NCBI RefSeq assembly: GCF_008364845.1
Contig: NZ_VTTP01000002.1
Location: 587,453 to 651,452, forward strand
Direction of reading: 5' to 3'
Length of the DNA: 64,000 bases
From: Actinotalea subterranea
GTDB taxonomy: Bacteria; Actinomycetota; Actinomycetes; Actinomycetales; Cellulomonadaceae
This document shows, piece after piece, positions 35,718-44,336 of the stretch (position 1 is the stretch's first letter; every line of letters starts with the position of its first letter). The position numbers were made by a program, and so were the translations under genes. Under the pieces are notes generated by a model that was not told the origin of the DNA, ran no database searches, and was given only the letters and a program-made list of their open reading frames with translations.

Positions 35718-36134
35718 TCAGTCGGTGACGAGGGCTCCGCCGTCGGCCTGCCAGGCGGTGACGCCGCCCTGGAGGTCGTAGACGGTCGTGAAGCCCAGCT
35801 CGGCCATCCGATCGGTCGCGACACCCGAGCGGTTGCCGGTGCGGCAGTACACGAGGTACGAGCCGTCCTTCGTCAGCGCGGCGACGTCGTCGTCGAACGT
35901 CGCCGACTGGACGTCGAGGTTGATCGCGCCCTCCAGGTGACCCTCGGCGTACTCCTGAGGGGTCCGCACGTCGATGACGGTCACATCCGGCTCGGCGAGC
36001 ACGTCGGCGGACTCGGCGACGGTCACGTCCGTGACGGCGGAGGACGTGGCACCGGACCCGTCGGAGCATGCGGCGAGCCCGAGGGAGACGGCGACGGCGA
36101 GCGCGAGGACGGTGGCACGGGAGCGTCTCTGCAT
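35718..36134 (-). CDS. Lipoprotein rhodanese
   Basis: A 138-residue exported sulfurtransferase. The signal peptide ends in a lipobox LGLAAC with Cys23 as lipidation site; the mature part is one rhodanese domain with VIDVRTPQEYAEGHLEGAIN and the active-site loop YCRTGNRS (Cys97). It would hold or transfer sulfane sulfur on the outer face of the cytoplasmic membrane. The CsoR/CstR-type palindrome at 36133-36148 touches its start codon, so it is expected to be controlled with the persulfide reductase at 23216, more than 10 kb away. The downstream neighbour is the peptidase pseudogene after a 149-base gap with nothing recognised. Confidence 0.92.
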   Translation of the reverse strand: MQRRSRATVLALAVAVSLGLAACSDGSGATSSAVTDVTVAESADVLAEPDVTVIDVRTPQEYAEGHLEGAINLDVQSATFDDDVAALTKDGSYLVYCRTGNRSGVATDRMAELGFTTVYDLQGGVTAWQADGGALVTD

Positions 36135-36148
36135 ACCCCCCAGGGTAT
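36133..36148. promoter_or_regulatory. CsoR/CstR-type operator at the rhodanese start
   Basis: ATACCC-N4-GGGTAT inverted repeat (arms 36133-36138 and 36143-36148). It overlaps the ATG of the minus-strand rhodanese gene (start 36134). Third member of the palindrome family seen at 23122 and 25700. Confidence 0.7.
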
Positions 36149-36298
36149 CACCTCAACTTCGCTCTCGTGGTACTCGTCGCCTGTGCTTCCCCACCCCTTC
36201 ACCCGCGCGCAACCAACGGGCAGGATGGCCCGCGTAGCGTCCTGCCGACGTCACCGGTCCGACGTCGTGCCGGTCGGCGGGGCCCAGGGGGAGCAGTC

Positions 36299-37789
36299 GT
36301 GTCCATGACGTCGCAGGTGGACCCGGTCGTCCCGCCTACCTCACCCGTGAGGTACGCGGTCGGGATGTTCGGCACGTCGATCCCGATCAACATGATCAAG
36401 GGCTCGATGCTCCTGTACTACGTGGACATCCTGGGGCTCGACGCCCGGGTCTACGGCGCCGTCATGGTCGTGTACGCCGTGATCGACGCGGTCGACAACC
36501 CCGTGCTGGGTCACCTCTCCGACCGCACCCGGACCCGGTGGGGCAGGCGGCGTCCCTGGCTCGTCGTCGGCGCACCGCTGCTCGCGGCGTCGTTGATCGG
36601 CTTCTTCTCCGCGCCCGCCTCGCTCGAGGGCGTCGGCCTCGTGGTGTGGTTCGCGGTCTTCGCCATCCTGTGCGAGGCGTTCGACTCGATGCTCAACGCG
36701 AACTACGGCGCCCTGCTCCCGGAGCTCTTCAGGCAGGAGGGCCGCCGGGCGACGGCCAACTCGCTGCGGCAGGGCTTCCAGCTCGTCGCGATGGTCATCT
36801 CCCTCGCGGTCACACCCCTGCTGACGACCTCCGTCCTGGGCTCGGAGCGCAGCACCGAGGGGTTCACGCGCACCGCCGTCGTGTACGCGCTCGTCGCGGC
36901 CGTCGCCATCGTCTTCATGGCCGTCGGCATGCACGAGAACCCGCGGTACGGCGAGTCCGCCAGGCCGCGGTTCCTCGCGACGCTCGCGACGATCGTCCGC
37001 AACCCACGGTTCTGGCAGATCGGCGTCGCGAGCGCGTGCTACGGCGGCGCCATGGCGCTCGTCCTGGCCGGCCTCCAGCTCTACGTGCGCTACTCGCTCG
37101 GGCTGCCCGTGAGCAGCGCGCTCCCGCTCCAGGGCGTCGTGATCCTGTTCTCGTTCGGCGGCCTCGTGGTCTGGACGCGCGTCGTCCGCGCGCGCGGCGC
37201 GGCCTGGACGTGGCGGGTCGCGTTCGTCGTGCTCGCGGTGAGCTTCGTCCCGCTCTTCTTCGCCACGACCCTCCTCACGGCGATCCTCGCGGGCATCGTG
37301 GTCGGAGCCGGGTACTCCGGGATGCTCGCGACGAACGACCTGGTCGTGGCCCGGGTCCTGGACGAGGACGCGGAGCGCCACGGCGTCCATCGCGAGGGGC
37401 TGTTCCTCTCGGCGTTCGGCTTCTTCGGCCGGCTCAACGGGATCGTCGTGGGTGCCGCGCTCGCCTCGCTGACGCTGTTCTTCGACTACCGCTCGGGTGA
37501 CGCGCCGGGGGACGAGCCGGGCCTGGCCTTCCGGTTCTACCTGTGCGTGTACCCCTTCGTGCTCGCCGTGCTGGGCGCGGTCATCGCGCGGCTCATCACC
37601 GTCCCGGGGGAGCCCGGCGCCTCCGCCGGGCCGCGGGGCGCGATGCCGCCCGGCGTCGCCGCTGTCGCCGCCGAGTGCGCCGTCGAGACCGATCCTGGCG
37701 TCCGCGCCGATCCCGCCGAGCCGGCAGATCACGGCGTTCCCGCCGTCGGCGCCGAGCCCGGTGAGCCGGCCGCCCGCCCCACGCCGTGA
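36299..37789 (+). CDS. GPH-type sugar:cation symporter (MFS)
   Basis: A 496-residue transporter with twelve hydrophobic segments. The early VYAVIDAVDNPVLGHLSDRT followed by RTRWGRRRPWLV is the hallmark of the glycoside-pentoside-hexuronide symporters (MelB, LacS-like), in which the Asp pair binds Na+ or H+. GTG 36299 has CAGGGGGAG at good spacing; ATG 36305 is the alternative. The C-terminal 70 residues are Ala/Pro-rich and hydrophilic. The ChbG/YdjC-like deacetylase gene overlaps its stop, so the two probably handle one oligosaccharide, perhaps acetylated. Substrate is not readable from the sequence. Confidence 0.88.
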   Translation: MSMTSQVDPVVPPTSPVRYAVGMFGTSIPINMIKGSMLLYYVDILGLDARVYGAVMVVYAVIDAVDNPVLGHLSDRTRTRWGRRRPWLVVGAPLLAASLIGFFSAPASLEGVGLVVWFAVFAILCEAFDSMLNANYGALLPELFRQEGRRATANSLRQGFQLVAMVISLAVTPLLTTSVLGSERSTEGFTRTAVVYALVAAVAIVFMAVGMHENPRYGESARPRFLATLATIVRNPRFWQIGVASACYGGAMALVLAGLQLYVRYSLGLPVSSALPLQGVVILFSFGGLVVWTRVVRARGAAWTWRVAFVVLAVSFVPLFFATTLLTAILAGIVVGAGYSGMLATNDLVVARVLDEDAERHGVHREGLFLSAFGFFGRLNGIVVGAALASLTLFFDYRSGDAPGDEPGLAFRFYLCVYPFVLAVLGAVIARLITVPGEPGASAGPRGAMPPGVAAVAAECAVETDPGVRADPAEPADHGVPAVGAEPGEPAARPTP

Positions 37790-38649
37790 CGAGGCGGCGC
37801 CTGGTCCTGACCGCGGACGACCTCGGGGTCGACGCGCGCACCGACGACGCGATCCTCGCGCTGCTCGCCGAGGGCCTCGTCACGGCGACGAGCCTGATCG
37901 CCGTGGCCCCGGCGGCCGCGCGCGCCGCCGGTCGGCTGGTGCGGGACCTCGGGCTGCGGGCGGACGGTCGTCGTGTGGAGCCCCGGCTGCACGCGACGCT
38001 GACGAGCCCGCGCGAGGGCCCTGCGTGGCGGCCCCTGGTGACAGGTGCCGCCTCCCTCGTGACCGCCGACGGCGTGCTGCCGGTCGATCCCGTCGTCGTC
38101 GGTGCCCGGGCGGAGCCGGTCGACGTGCTCGCCGAGCTCGCGGCGCAGCTGTCGTGGATGCGTGCGGCGGGCCTGGACCCGGCGGCGATGGACTCGCACT
38201 CGGGGACCCTGTACGGGCTGCACGGGCGCTCGTTCCTGACCCAGACGCTGGGCTTCTGCGCGGAGCACGGGCTCGCCCTGAGGCTCCCCCGGGACCCCGT
38301 GCTCTACGTCGGTGGCGAGCTGCCCGCCGACCTCGCCCGGGCGCACCGCGGCGCGGTCGAGCTCGCGGACTCCCTGGGGGTCCGGCTGCCCGCGGCGATC
38401 GTCACGAACCGTCGGTCGGCGGCGGACCTCGGCGGGTACGACGGGCTGCGCGACCACTACGTGCGTCAGCTCGCGGCGCTGCCGGAGGGCGTGAGCGAGC
38501 TCTTCATGCACCCCGCGCCCGAGGAGGTGGCCGCACGTCTCGACGGGCCGGACGGCGTCACCCGCGCGTGGGAGCTGCGGCTCCTGCGGGACCCGGTCTT
38601 CACGCGGGCGCTCGACCGGGAGGGCCTGACCCTCTCCGCGGCGTGGTGA
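37786..38649 (+). CDS. ChbG/HpnK (YdjC) family carbohydrate deacetylase
   Basis: A 287-residue YdjC-fold enzyme: LVLTADDLGVDARTDDAI with the metal Asp at the end of strand 1, LHATLTSPR with a metal His, and MDSHSGTLYGLHG with the second His. ChbG of Escherichia coli removes an acetyl group from chitobiose and chitotriose; HpnK acts on hopanoid sugars. GTG start 37786 overlaps the symporter stop (GTGA), so uptake and deacetylation are coupled. Length (250-300) is normal for the family. Converges with the GntR gene after a 63-base gap. A role on acetylated di- or oligosaccharides is likely; chitobiose specifically is only a guess. Confidence 0.87.
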   Translation: MTRRRLVLTADDLGVDARTDDAILALLAEGLVTATSLIAVAPAAARAAGRLVRDLGLRADGRRVEPRLHATLTSPREGPAWRPLVTGAASLVTADGVLPVDPVVVGARAEPVDVLAELAAQLSWMRAAGLDPAAMDSHSGTLYGLHGRSFLTQTLGFCAEHGLALRLPRDPVLYVGGELPADLARAHRGAVELADSLGVRLPAAIVTNRRSAADLGGYDGLRDHYVRQLAALPEGVSELFMHPAPEEVAARLDGPDGVTRAWELRLLRDPVFTRALDREGLTLSAAW

Positions 38650-38712
38650 CGGCGCCTCGACGCCGGGACCCCTGTGTCGCCGGACGTGGGGAGCGCCGCG
38701 CGGCGCCCGGCG

Positions 38713-39462
38713 TCAGCGCCGGATCAGCGTCGTGTCGAAGGTGTAGCGCTGCGCCCGGTAGACGTGCGTGCCGTACTCGATCACGGCGTCCGAGTCGTCG
38801 AGCGCGATGCGCTCCATGGTCAGGAGCGCGGCGCGAGGGCGCTCCTGAAGCAGCCGTGCCTCGGCAGCGGTCGCGAGGCGCGCACCGATCGACTGGTGCG
38901 CCACGCGGATCTGCACGCCCTGCTCGCGCAGCGCGTCGTAGAGGCCGTGCTCCTCGAGCAGCTCCCGGCTCGGGGCGACCTCGACCCTCAGGTGGTTGGT
39001 CAGGATCGCGAGCGGCTGGTCGTCGGCGTACCGCAGGCGGCGCATGGTGACGATGCTCGCCCCCAGGGGGCACCGCAGCGCCTCGGCCACGGGGCCGTGC
39101 GCGGTGACGACGTCGTACGCCAGCACCTCCGTGCGTGGCGCGCGCCCGGCGGCGGCGAGGTCGTCCTGGAGGCTCGTGAGCTCCATGGGTCGCCGGATGA
39201 CCTCGGAGGCGACCTGCGTCCCGACGCCGCGCCTGCGCACGAGGAGCCCGGTGTTCACGAGGTCCTGCAGCGCCTGCCGGGCCGTGGGCCGCGAGACGCC
39301 GAGGCGCGAGGCCATGGCGACCTCGTTCTCGAGCCGCGTGCCGGGAGGGAGCTCGCCCGAGGTGATGAGCTCACGGATCGCGGCGGCCATCTGGTGGTAG
39401 AGGGGGACCGGGCTCGACCGGTCGAGCAGCACCCTGGGCTGGTGAGCCGGCGTCTCGCGCAT
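38713..39462 (-). CDS. GntR family regulator (HutC/UTRA type), probable inositol-operon repressor
   Basis: A 249-residue regulator: winged helix-turn-helix at residues about 15-80 (VPLYHQMAAAIRELITSGEL, LGVSRPTARQALQDLVNTG, RRRGVGTQV) and a C-terminal UTRA effector domain (SLQDDLAAAGRAPRTEVL; QPLAILTNHLR; ESRARLQER-like segment LLQERPRAALLTMERIALDD). ATG 39462 follows GAGGAAG; an in-frame ATG at 39546 lacks spacing for a ribosome site. It is divergent from iolC, with a TGTC-N2-GACA palindrome between, and is therefore the probable IolR-like repressor of the inositol operon. The effector would be an intermediate of the pathway. Confidence 0.9.
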   Translation of the reverse strand: MRETPAHQPRVLLDRSSPVPLYHQMAAAIRELITSGELPPGTRLENEVAMASRLGVSRPTARQALQDLVNTGLLVRRRGVGTQVASEVIRRPMELTSLQDDLAAAGRAPRTEVLAYDVVTAHGPVAEALRCPLGASIVTMRRLRYADDQPLAILTNHLRVEVAPSRELLEEHGLYDALREQGVQIRVAHQSIGARLATAAEARLLQERPRAALLTMERIALDDSDAVIEYGTHVYRAQRYTFDTTLIRR

Positions 39463-39562
39463 CGCTTCCTCGGGCTCAGGGCAGGTCCTCGTCGGGGCAC
39501 ATCCTGCCACCTGGCGCGGTGCGGGTCGAGGACTCCTGCCGTTCATCCTCTAGACGTCAGTA

Positions 39563-39572
39563 TGTCAGGACA
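39563..39572. promoter_or_regulatory. Candidate GntR/IolR operator and iol promoter region
   Basis: TGTCAGGACA (TGTC-N2-GACA) lies between the divergent GntR and iolC genes. Just downstream TTGACG (39578-39583) and CACAGT (39601-39606), 17 bases apart, are plausible -35/-10 elements for iolC. The palindrome resembles the short operators of actinobacterial IolR-type GntR proteins. Confidence 0.6.
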
Positions 39573-39677
39573 ATTGCTTGACGTGCCATCGCCCGTTGGG
39601 CACAGTGGACCTGGCCACGCCGACGTGGCGCCGGCGTCGAGCCGGTCGGACCTCGAGACCACGGGAAGCGGGCGACG

Positions 39678-40655
39678 ATGACACGCGCACCTCTCGACGT
39701 CCTGACCGTCGGGCGCAGCGGCGTCGACCTCTACCCGTTGCAGACGGGCGTCGCCCTCGAGGACGTGCAGACCTTCGGCAGGTTCCTCGGCGGGAGCCCC
39801 ACGAACGTCGCCGTCGCCGCGGCCCGGCTGGGACGCCGCAGCGCCGTGCTGACCGGCGTGGGGGACGACCCGTTCGGCCGGTTCGTCCGCAGGGAGATGG
39901 TGCGCCTGGGTGTGCTCGACGACCACGTGGTGGTCGACGAGCACCTGGCGACCCCGCTGACCTTCTGCGAGGTGTTCCCGCCGGACGACTTCCCGCTCTA
40001 CTTCTACCGGCGGCCGAGCGCTCCCGACCTGCAGATCCGCGCGGAGCACGTCCCGGTCGACGCCGTCCGGGGCGCGGGCGTCGTGTGGCTCTCGCTCACG
40101 GGGCTCAGCGAGGACCCGTCCCGCTCGGCGCACGCCCGGATCCTCGAGGTGCGGGCCCGACGGCCGCACACCGTCCTCGACCTCGACTACCGGCCCATGT
40201 TCTGGCAGTCGCCGCAGGCTGCGCGGGACCAGGCCCTGGAGGCCCTCCCGGGGGTCACGGTCGCCGTCGGCAACCGCGAGGAGTGCGCGGTGGCCGTCGG
40301 GGAGACCGACCCCGACCGCGCGGCGGACGCGCTCCTGGACCTCGGTGTCGAGCTCGCCGTCGTCAAGCAGGGTCCGGGCGGCACGCTCGCCAAGAGCCGG
40401 ACGCAGCGCGTGCACGTGCCCGCCACACCGACCGACGTCGTCAACGGCCTGGGCGCGGGCGACGCGTTCGGCGGGGGTCTGTGCCACGGCCTGCTCGCCG
40501 GCTGGCCCCTCGAACGGACCCTCGCCCTGGCGAGCGCCGCGGGCGCGATCGTCGCCGCCCGCCTCGAGTGCTCGACGGCGATGCCGACGCCGGCGGAGGT
40601 GCTCGCCGTCGTGGACAGGGGCGTCGCGCCCCAGGACGTGGAGCGTGCCGCATGA
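39678..40655 (+). CDS. iolC: 5-dehydro-2-deoxygluconokinase
   Basis: A 325-residue PfkB-family sugar kinase that phosphorylates 5-dehydro-2-deoxygluconate, late in myo-inositol catabolism, in the cytosol. PfkB signature 1 is GGSPTNVAVAAARLGRR (about residues 36-52) and signature 2 is VNGLGAGDAFGGGLCHGLL, with the catalytic Asp in GAGD. The N-terminal LTVGRSGVDLYPLQTGVALE is characteristic of IolC. ATG 39678 is preceded by GGGAAGCGG. It is the first gene of an operon whose next members (aldolase, iolB, iolD) catalyse neighbouring steps, joined by ATGA/GTGA overlaps. Regulation is probably by the divergent GntR protein. Confidence 0.95.
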   Translation: MTRAPLDVLTVGRSGVDLYPLQTGVALEDVQTFGRFLGGSPTNVAVAAARLGRRSAVLTGVGDDPFGRFVRREMVRLGVLDDHVVVDEHLATPLTFCEVFPPDDFPLYFYRRPSAPDLQIRAEHVPVDAVRGAGVVWLSLTGLSEDPSRSAHARILEVRARRPHTVLDLDYRPMFWQSPQAARDQALEALPGVTVAVGNREECAVAVGETDPDRAADALLDLGVELAVVKQGPGGTLAKSRTQRVHVPATPTDVVNGLGAGDAFGGGLCHGLLAGWPLERTLALASAAGAIVAARLECSTAMPTPAEVLAVVDRGVAPQDVERAA

Positions 40656-41518
40656 CCTCGATCGCCGACATCCCGCAGATCCGCGCCTACGCGCCCGAGC
40701 GCATCGCCGAGGCGCTCGGGCGACGGCCCCGGGGCCGCATGCCCGAGCCCGGGACCAAGCTGATGATCATCGCGGCGGACCACGCCGCACGCGGGGTCCT
40801 CGCGGCGGGACACGCGCCCATGGCGATGGCGGACCGGACGGAGCTGCTCGAGCGGTGCATGACGGCGCTCGCCCGGCCGGGCGTGCACGGGTTCCTCGGG
40901 ACGAGCGACGTCGTCGAGGACCTCGCGCTGCTCGGCGCCCTGGACGGCATGCTCGTGCTCGGCTCCATGAACCGCGGTGGCCTCGCCGGGGCCTCCTTCG
41001 AGATGGACGACCGGTTCACGGGGTACGACGCCGAGGGCGTGCGCCTGGCCGGCCTCGACGGCGGCAAAATGCTCCTGCGGATCGACGACTCCGACCCCGG
41101 CTCCCTCGGCACGATCGAGGCCTGCGCCCGGGCCGTGGACGCTCTCGCGGAGCGACGGCTGACCGCGCTCGTCGAGCCGTTCATCTCCCGCCGTGTCGAC
41201 GGGCGCGTGCGCAACGTCCTGACGACTGAGGACGTCGTGCGCTCCGTCGCGATCGCGTCGGGCCTCGGCCGGACCTCCGCGTACACCTGGCTCAAGGTGC
41301 CGATGGTGGACCAGATGGAACGTGTCGTCGCGGCGTCGACGATGCCCGCGCTCGTCCTGGGCGGCGAGGTCACGCAGGACACCGAGGCGACCCTCGAGGG
41401 GTGGGGGCGTGCGCTGGCGCTGCCCGGCGTCGCGGGCCTCGTGATCGGCCGCTCGCTGCTCTACCCGCCCGACGGCGACGTCGCGGCGGCCGTCGACCGG
41501 GCGGTGGGGCTCCTGTGA
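40652..41518 (+). CDS. Class I-type aldolase of inositol catabolism (Cgl0159 family)
   Basis: A 288-residue (beta/alpha)8 protein of the DeoC/FbaB-like class found in actinobacterial inositol clusters. IIAADHAARGVL forms an early strand-loop, and TSAYTWLKVPMVDQMERV carries a Lys in the position expected for Schiff-base formation; LVLGGEVTQD and GLVIGRSLLYP make the phosphate-binding end. It stands where IolJ (6-phospho-5-dehydro-2-deoxygluconate aldolase) is expected and would yield dihydroxyacetone phosphate and malonate semialdehyde. Starts at ATG 40652, overlapping iolC. The replacement of zinc-dependent IolJ by this class I fold is an inference from context. Confidence 0.82.
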   Translation: MTSIADIPQIRAYAPERIAEALGRRPRGRMPEPGTKLMIIAADHAARGVLAAGHAPMAMADRTELLERCMTALARPGVHGFLGTSDVVEDLALLGALDGMLVLGSMNRGGLAGASFEMDDRFTGYDAEGVRLAGLDGGKMLLRIDDSDPGSLGTIEACARAVDALAERRLTALVEPFISRRVDGRVRNVLTTEDVVRSVAIASGLGRTSAYTWLKVPMVDQMERVVAASTMPALVLGGEVTQDTEATLEGWGRALALPGVAGLVIGRSLLYPPDGDVAAAVDRAVGLL

Positions 41519-42405
41519 GCGGCACCCGCCTCCACCTGCCCGCCGGGACGGCCGCGAGCGGTCCCTACGGTGTCGAGGTCACGCCCCGCACCGCCGGCTG
41601 GCGCTACAGCGGGGTCAGGGTCATCGAGCTCGCGCCCGGTGCCTCGCACACGCTCTCGACGCACGAGGACGAGGTGGTGGTGCTGCCCCTGGCGGGGGGC
41701 GCGACCGTCGACGCCGCGGGCGTGCGGTACGAGCTCGCCGGACGGCCCGACGTCTTCACGGCGGTCACGGACGTCCTCCAGGTCCCGCCCGGCACCGAGC
41801 TCACGATCTCCTGCGCCGACGGCGGGCGGTTCGCGCTGCCGAGCGCGCGCTCTCGCTCGGGCGGCGACGTCGTGCACCACGCCGCGAGCAGCGTGCGCGT
41901 CGAGCTGCGCGGCGCGGGCCAGAGCTCGCGCCAGGTCAGCACCTACCTCCAGGGCGGCACGACCCGGACCGAGCGGCTCCAGGTGTGCGAGGTCCTGACC
42001 CCGGCAGGCAACTGGTCCTCCTACCCGCCCCACAAGCACGATGAGCACCACGAGACCGAGCGGGAGCTCGAGGAGATCTACCTCTTCGAGGTCCGCCGCG
42101 GACCGGACGGGCCCGGGTTCGCCGTGCACCACTCGCGCGGCACGGCGGACGGCGGCGCGGAGCTCACGGTCCGCGTGCGGTCCGGCGACGTCGTGCTGGT
42201 GCCGGACGGCTTCCACGGGCCGACGGCGGCCGCGCCTGGGTACGACCTCTACTACCTCAACGTCATGGCGGGTCCGGCCGACGACGGGCTCTGGCTCGTG
42301 ACCGACGACCCCGACCACCACTGGGTCCGCGACACGTGGCGGACGCAGGCCGTCGACGCGCGGCTACCCATGACGCAGCCCGCCGCGGCCGAGGGGACCC
42401 GATGA
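41515..42405 (+). CDS. iolB: 5-deoxy-glucuronate isomerase
   Basis: A 296-residue cupin-type enzyme that turns 5-deoxy-glucuronate into 5-dehydro-2-deoxygluconate. Two cupin halves are visible; the metal site is PPHKHDEHHETERELEEIYL, and VRSGDVVLVPDGFHGPTAAA follows in the second barrel with YYLNVMAG. This set is diagnostic of IolB. GTG start 41515 overlaps the aldolase stop (GTGA), and the stop overlaps iolD (ATGA). Length fits the family (about 270-300). High confidence because both neighbours act directly before and after it in the pathway. Confidence 0.95.
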   Translation: MSGTRLHLPAGTAASGPYGVEVTPRTAGWRYSGVRVIELAPGASHTLSTHEDEVVVLPLAGGATVDAAGVRYELAGRPDVFTAVTDVLQVPPGTELTISCADGGRFALPSARSRSGGDVVHHAASSVRVELRGAGQSSRQVSTYLQGGTTRTERLQVCEVLTPAGNWSSYPPHKHDEHHETERELEEIYLFEVRRGPDGPGFAVHHSRGTADGGAELTVRVRSGDVVLVPDGFHGPTAAAPGYDLYYLNVMAGPADDGLWLVTDDPDHHWVRDTWRTQAVDARLPMTQPAAAEGTR

Positions 42406-44285
42406 CCCAGAGACTCACGGTCGGCCAGGCCGTCGTGCGCTTCCTCGCCGCGCAGCACAGCGAGCGCGACGGCGTCGAGCGCCGACTCGTCACGGGTGCG
42501 TTCGCCATCCTCGGGCACGGAAACGTCGCGGGCGTCGGGCAGGCGCTCCTGCAGAACGCGCTGGCGCCGGCGGACGGCGAGGAGCCGCTGCCCCTCTACC
42601 AGGCCCGCAACGAGCAGAACATGGTGCACGCGGCGGTCGGCTACGCGCGGACCCTGAACCGGTTGCAGACCATGGTCTGCACGGCGTCGATCGGGCCCGG
42701 GTCGACGAACATGGTCACGGGCGCGGCGCTCGCCACGATCGACCGCATCCCGGTGCTCCTGCTGCCCTCGGACACGTTCGCGACGCGGCGTGCGGAGCCG
42801 GTGCTGCAGCAGCTCGAGACCGAGCAGGCGCTCGACGTGTCGGTCAACGACGCGTTCCGTCCCGTCTCGCGGTTCTTCGACCGCGTCCAGCGCCCCGAGC
42901 AGCTGCCGTCGAGCCTGCTCGCCGCGATGCGCGTGCTCACGGACCCGGCCGAGACCGGCGCCGTGACGATCTGCCTGCCCCAGGACGTCCAGGCGGAGGC
43001 GTTCGACTGGCCCGACGAGCTCTTCCGTCGCAGGGTGTGGCACGTCGCCCGGCAGGTGCCGGAGCCCGCAGCGCTGGACCGCGCGCTCGCCGCCGTACGG
43101 GGCGCGCGCCGGCCCCTCGTGGTCGCCGGTGGGGGCGTCGTCTACTCCGAGGCGAGCGCCGCGCTGACCGCCTTCGCCGACGCGACGGGCATCCCGGTCG
43201 CGGACACGCAGGCCGGCAAGGGCGCGATCGCCCACGACCACCCCTGCGCCGTCGGCGGCGTCGGCGCGACCGGCAGCGCCGCGGCCAACGCGCTGGCCGC
43301 GCAGGCCGACCTCGTCATCGGCATCGGCACGCGGTACAGCGACTTCACGACGGCGAGCCGGACCGTGTTCGCCGACCCCGGGGTCCGGTTCGTCAACGTC
43401 AACGTCAAGGCGTTCGACGCCGCGAAGCTCGGCGCCGAGATGGTCGTGGCCGACGCGCGCGAGGCGCTCACGGCCCTGACCGGCGCCCTGGCCGGCCACC
43501 ACGTGGATGCGGCGTGGACCGCGACGGTGCGCCGGGAGACCGACGCGTGGTCGGTCGAGGTCGACAGGTGCTACCGCCCCGGCCCGGGTCCCGTGCCGCG
43601 GCAGACCGAGATCTTCGGCGTGCTCAACGAGCTCATGGGGCCGCAGGACGTGCTCGTCAACGCGGCCGGTTCCATGCCGGGCGACCTGCAGGCGCTGTGG
43701 CGTGCGAGCAGCCCCGACCAGTACCACCTCGAGTACGGGTACTCGTGCATGGGCTACGAGATCCCCGCGGCGATGGGCGTCGCGATGGCCCGCCCGGGCG
43801 GTCGCGTCGTCGCGCTCGTCGGCGACGGCTCCTACCAGATGGCCCCGCAGGAGATCGCGACCCTCGTGGCGGAGGGCCTCGCGGTCGTCGTCGTCGTGCT
43901 GCAGAACCACGGCTGGGCCTCGATCGGTGCGCTGTCGCAGTCGCACGGCTCCCAGGGGTTCGCCACGCGCTACCGGATGCGAGACCCGGCGAGCGGCCTC
44001 CTCGACGGGCCCGACGTCCCGCTGGACATCGCCGCCAACCTGCGCAGCCACGGGATCGAGGTCCTCGAGCCGCGCGGCACGGACGAGTTCCGCACCGCGT
44101 TCGTGCGGGCCGCGGCGGCCGGGCGCACCACCGCGATCGTCGTCGAGACGGACCTGCAAGGGGCAGGCCCGTCCGCGTCGGCGTGGTGGGACGTCCCGGT
44201 CGCCGAGGCCTCGCGCCTCGAGAGCACGCGAGCAGCACGCGAGGACTACGAGCGGGCCCGGCGCAACCAGCGGCACCACCTCTGA
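42402..44285 (+). CDS. iolD: 3D-(3,5/4)-trihydroxycyclohexane-1,2-dione hydrolase
   Basis: A 627-residue thiamine-diphosphate enzyme that opens the inositol-derived ring to 5-deoxy-glucuronate. The activating Glu lies in QARNEQNMVHAAVGYART; the FAD-like middle domain has VVAGGGVVYSEASAAL; the cofactor motif GDGSYQMAPQEIATLVAEG runs to QNHGWASIG. SIGPGSTNMVTGA and GYEIPAAMGVAMARPGG are typical IolD segments. ATG 42402 overlaps iolB. A 51-base gap without recognisable signals separates it from the transporter genes. The IolD-IolB-IolC order of reactions is fully represented in the operon. Confidence 0.96.
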   Translation: MTQRLTVGQAVVRFLAAQHSERDGVERRLVTGAFAILGHGNVAGVGQALLQNALAPADGEEPLPLYQARNEQNMVHAAVGYARTLNRLQTMVCTASIGPGSTNMVTGAALATIDRIPVLLLPSDTFATRRAEPVLQQLETEQALDVSVNDAFRPVSRFFDRVQRPEQLPSSLLAAMRVLTDPAETGAVTICLPQDVQAEAFDWPDELFRRRVWHVARQVPEPAALDRALAAVRGARRPLVVAGGGVVYSEASAALTAFADATGIPVADTQAGKGAIAHDHPCAVGGVGATGSAAANALAAQADLVIGIGTRYSDFTTASRTVFADPGVRFVNVNVKAFDAAKLGAEMVVADAREALTALTGALAGHHVDAAWTATVRRETDAWSVEVDRCYRPGPGPVPRQTEIFGVLNELMGPQDVLVNAAGSMPGDLQALWRASSPDQYHLEYGYSCMGYEIPAAMGVAMARPGGRVVALVGDGSYQMAPQEIATLVAEGLAVVVVVLQNHGWASIGALSQSHGSQGFATRYRMRDPASGLLDGPDVPLDIAANLRSHGIEVLEPRGTDEFRTAFVRAAAAGRTTAIVVETDLQGAGPSASAWWDVPVAEASRLESTRAAREDYERARRNQRHHL

Positions 44286-44336
44286 GCGGCACGACCCCTG
44301 AACGGCACCACCCCCAACCACTCACGGAGGACTGTC

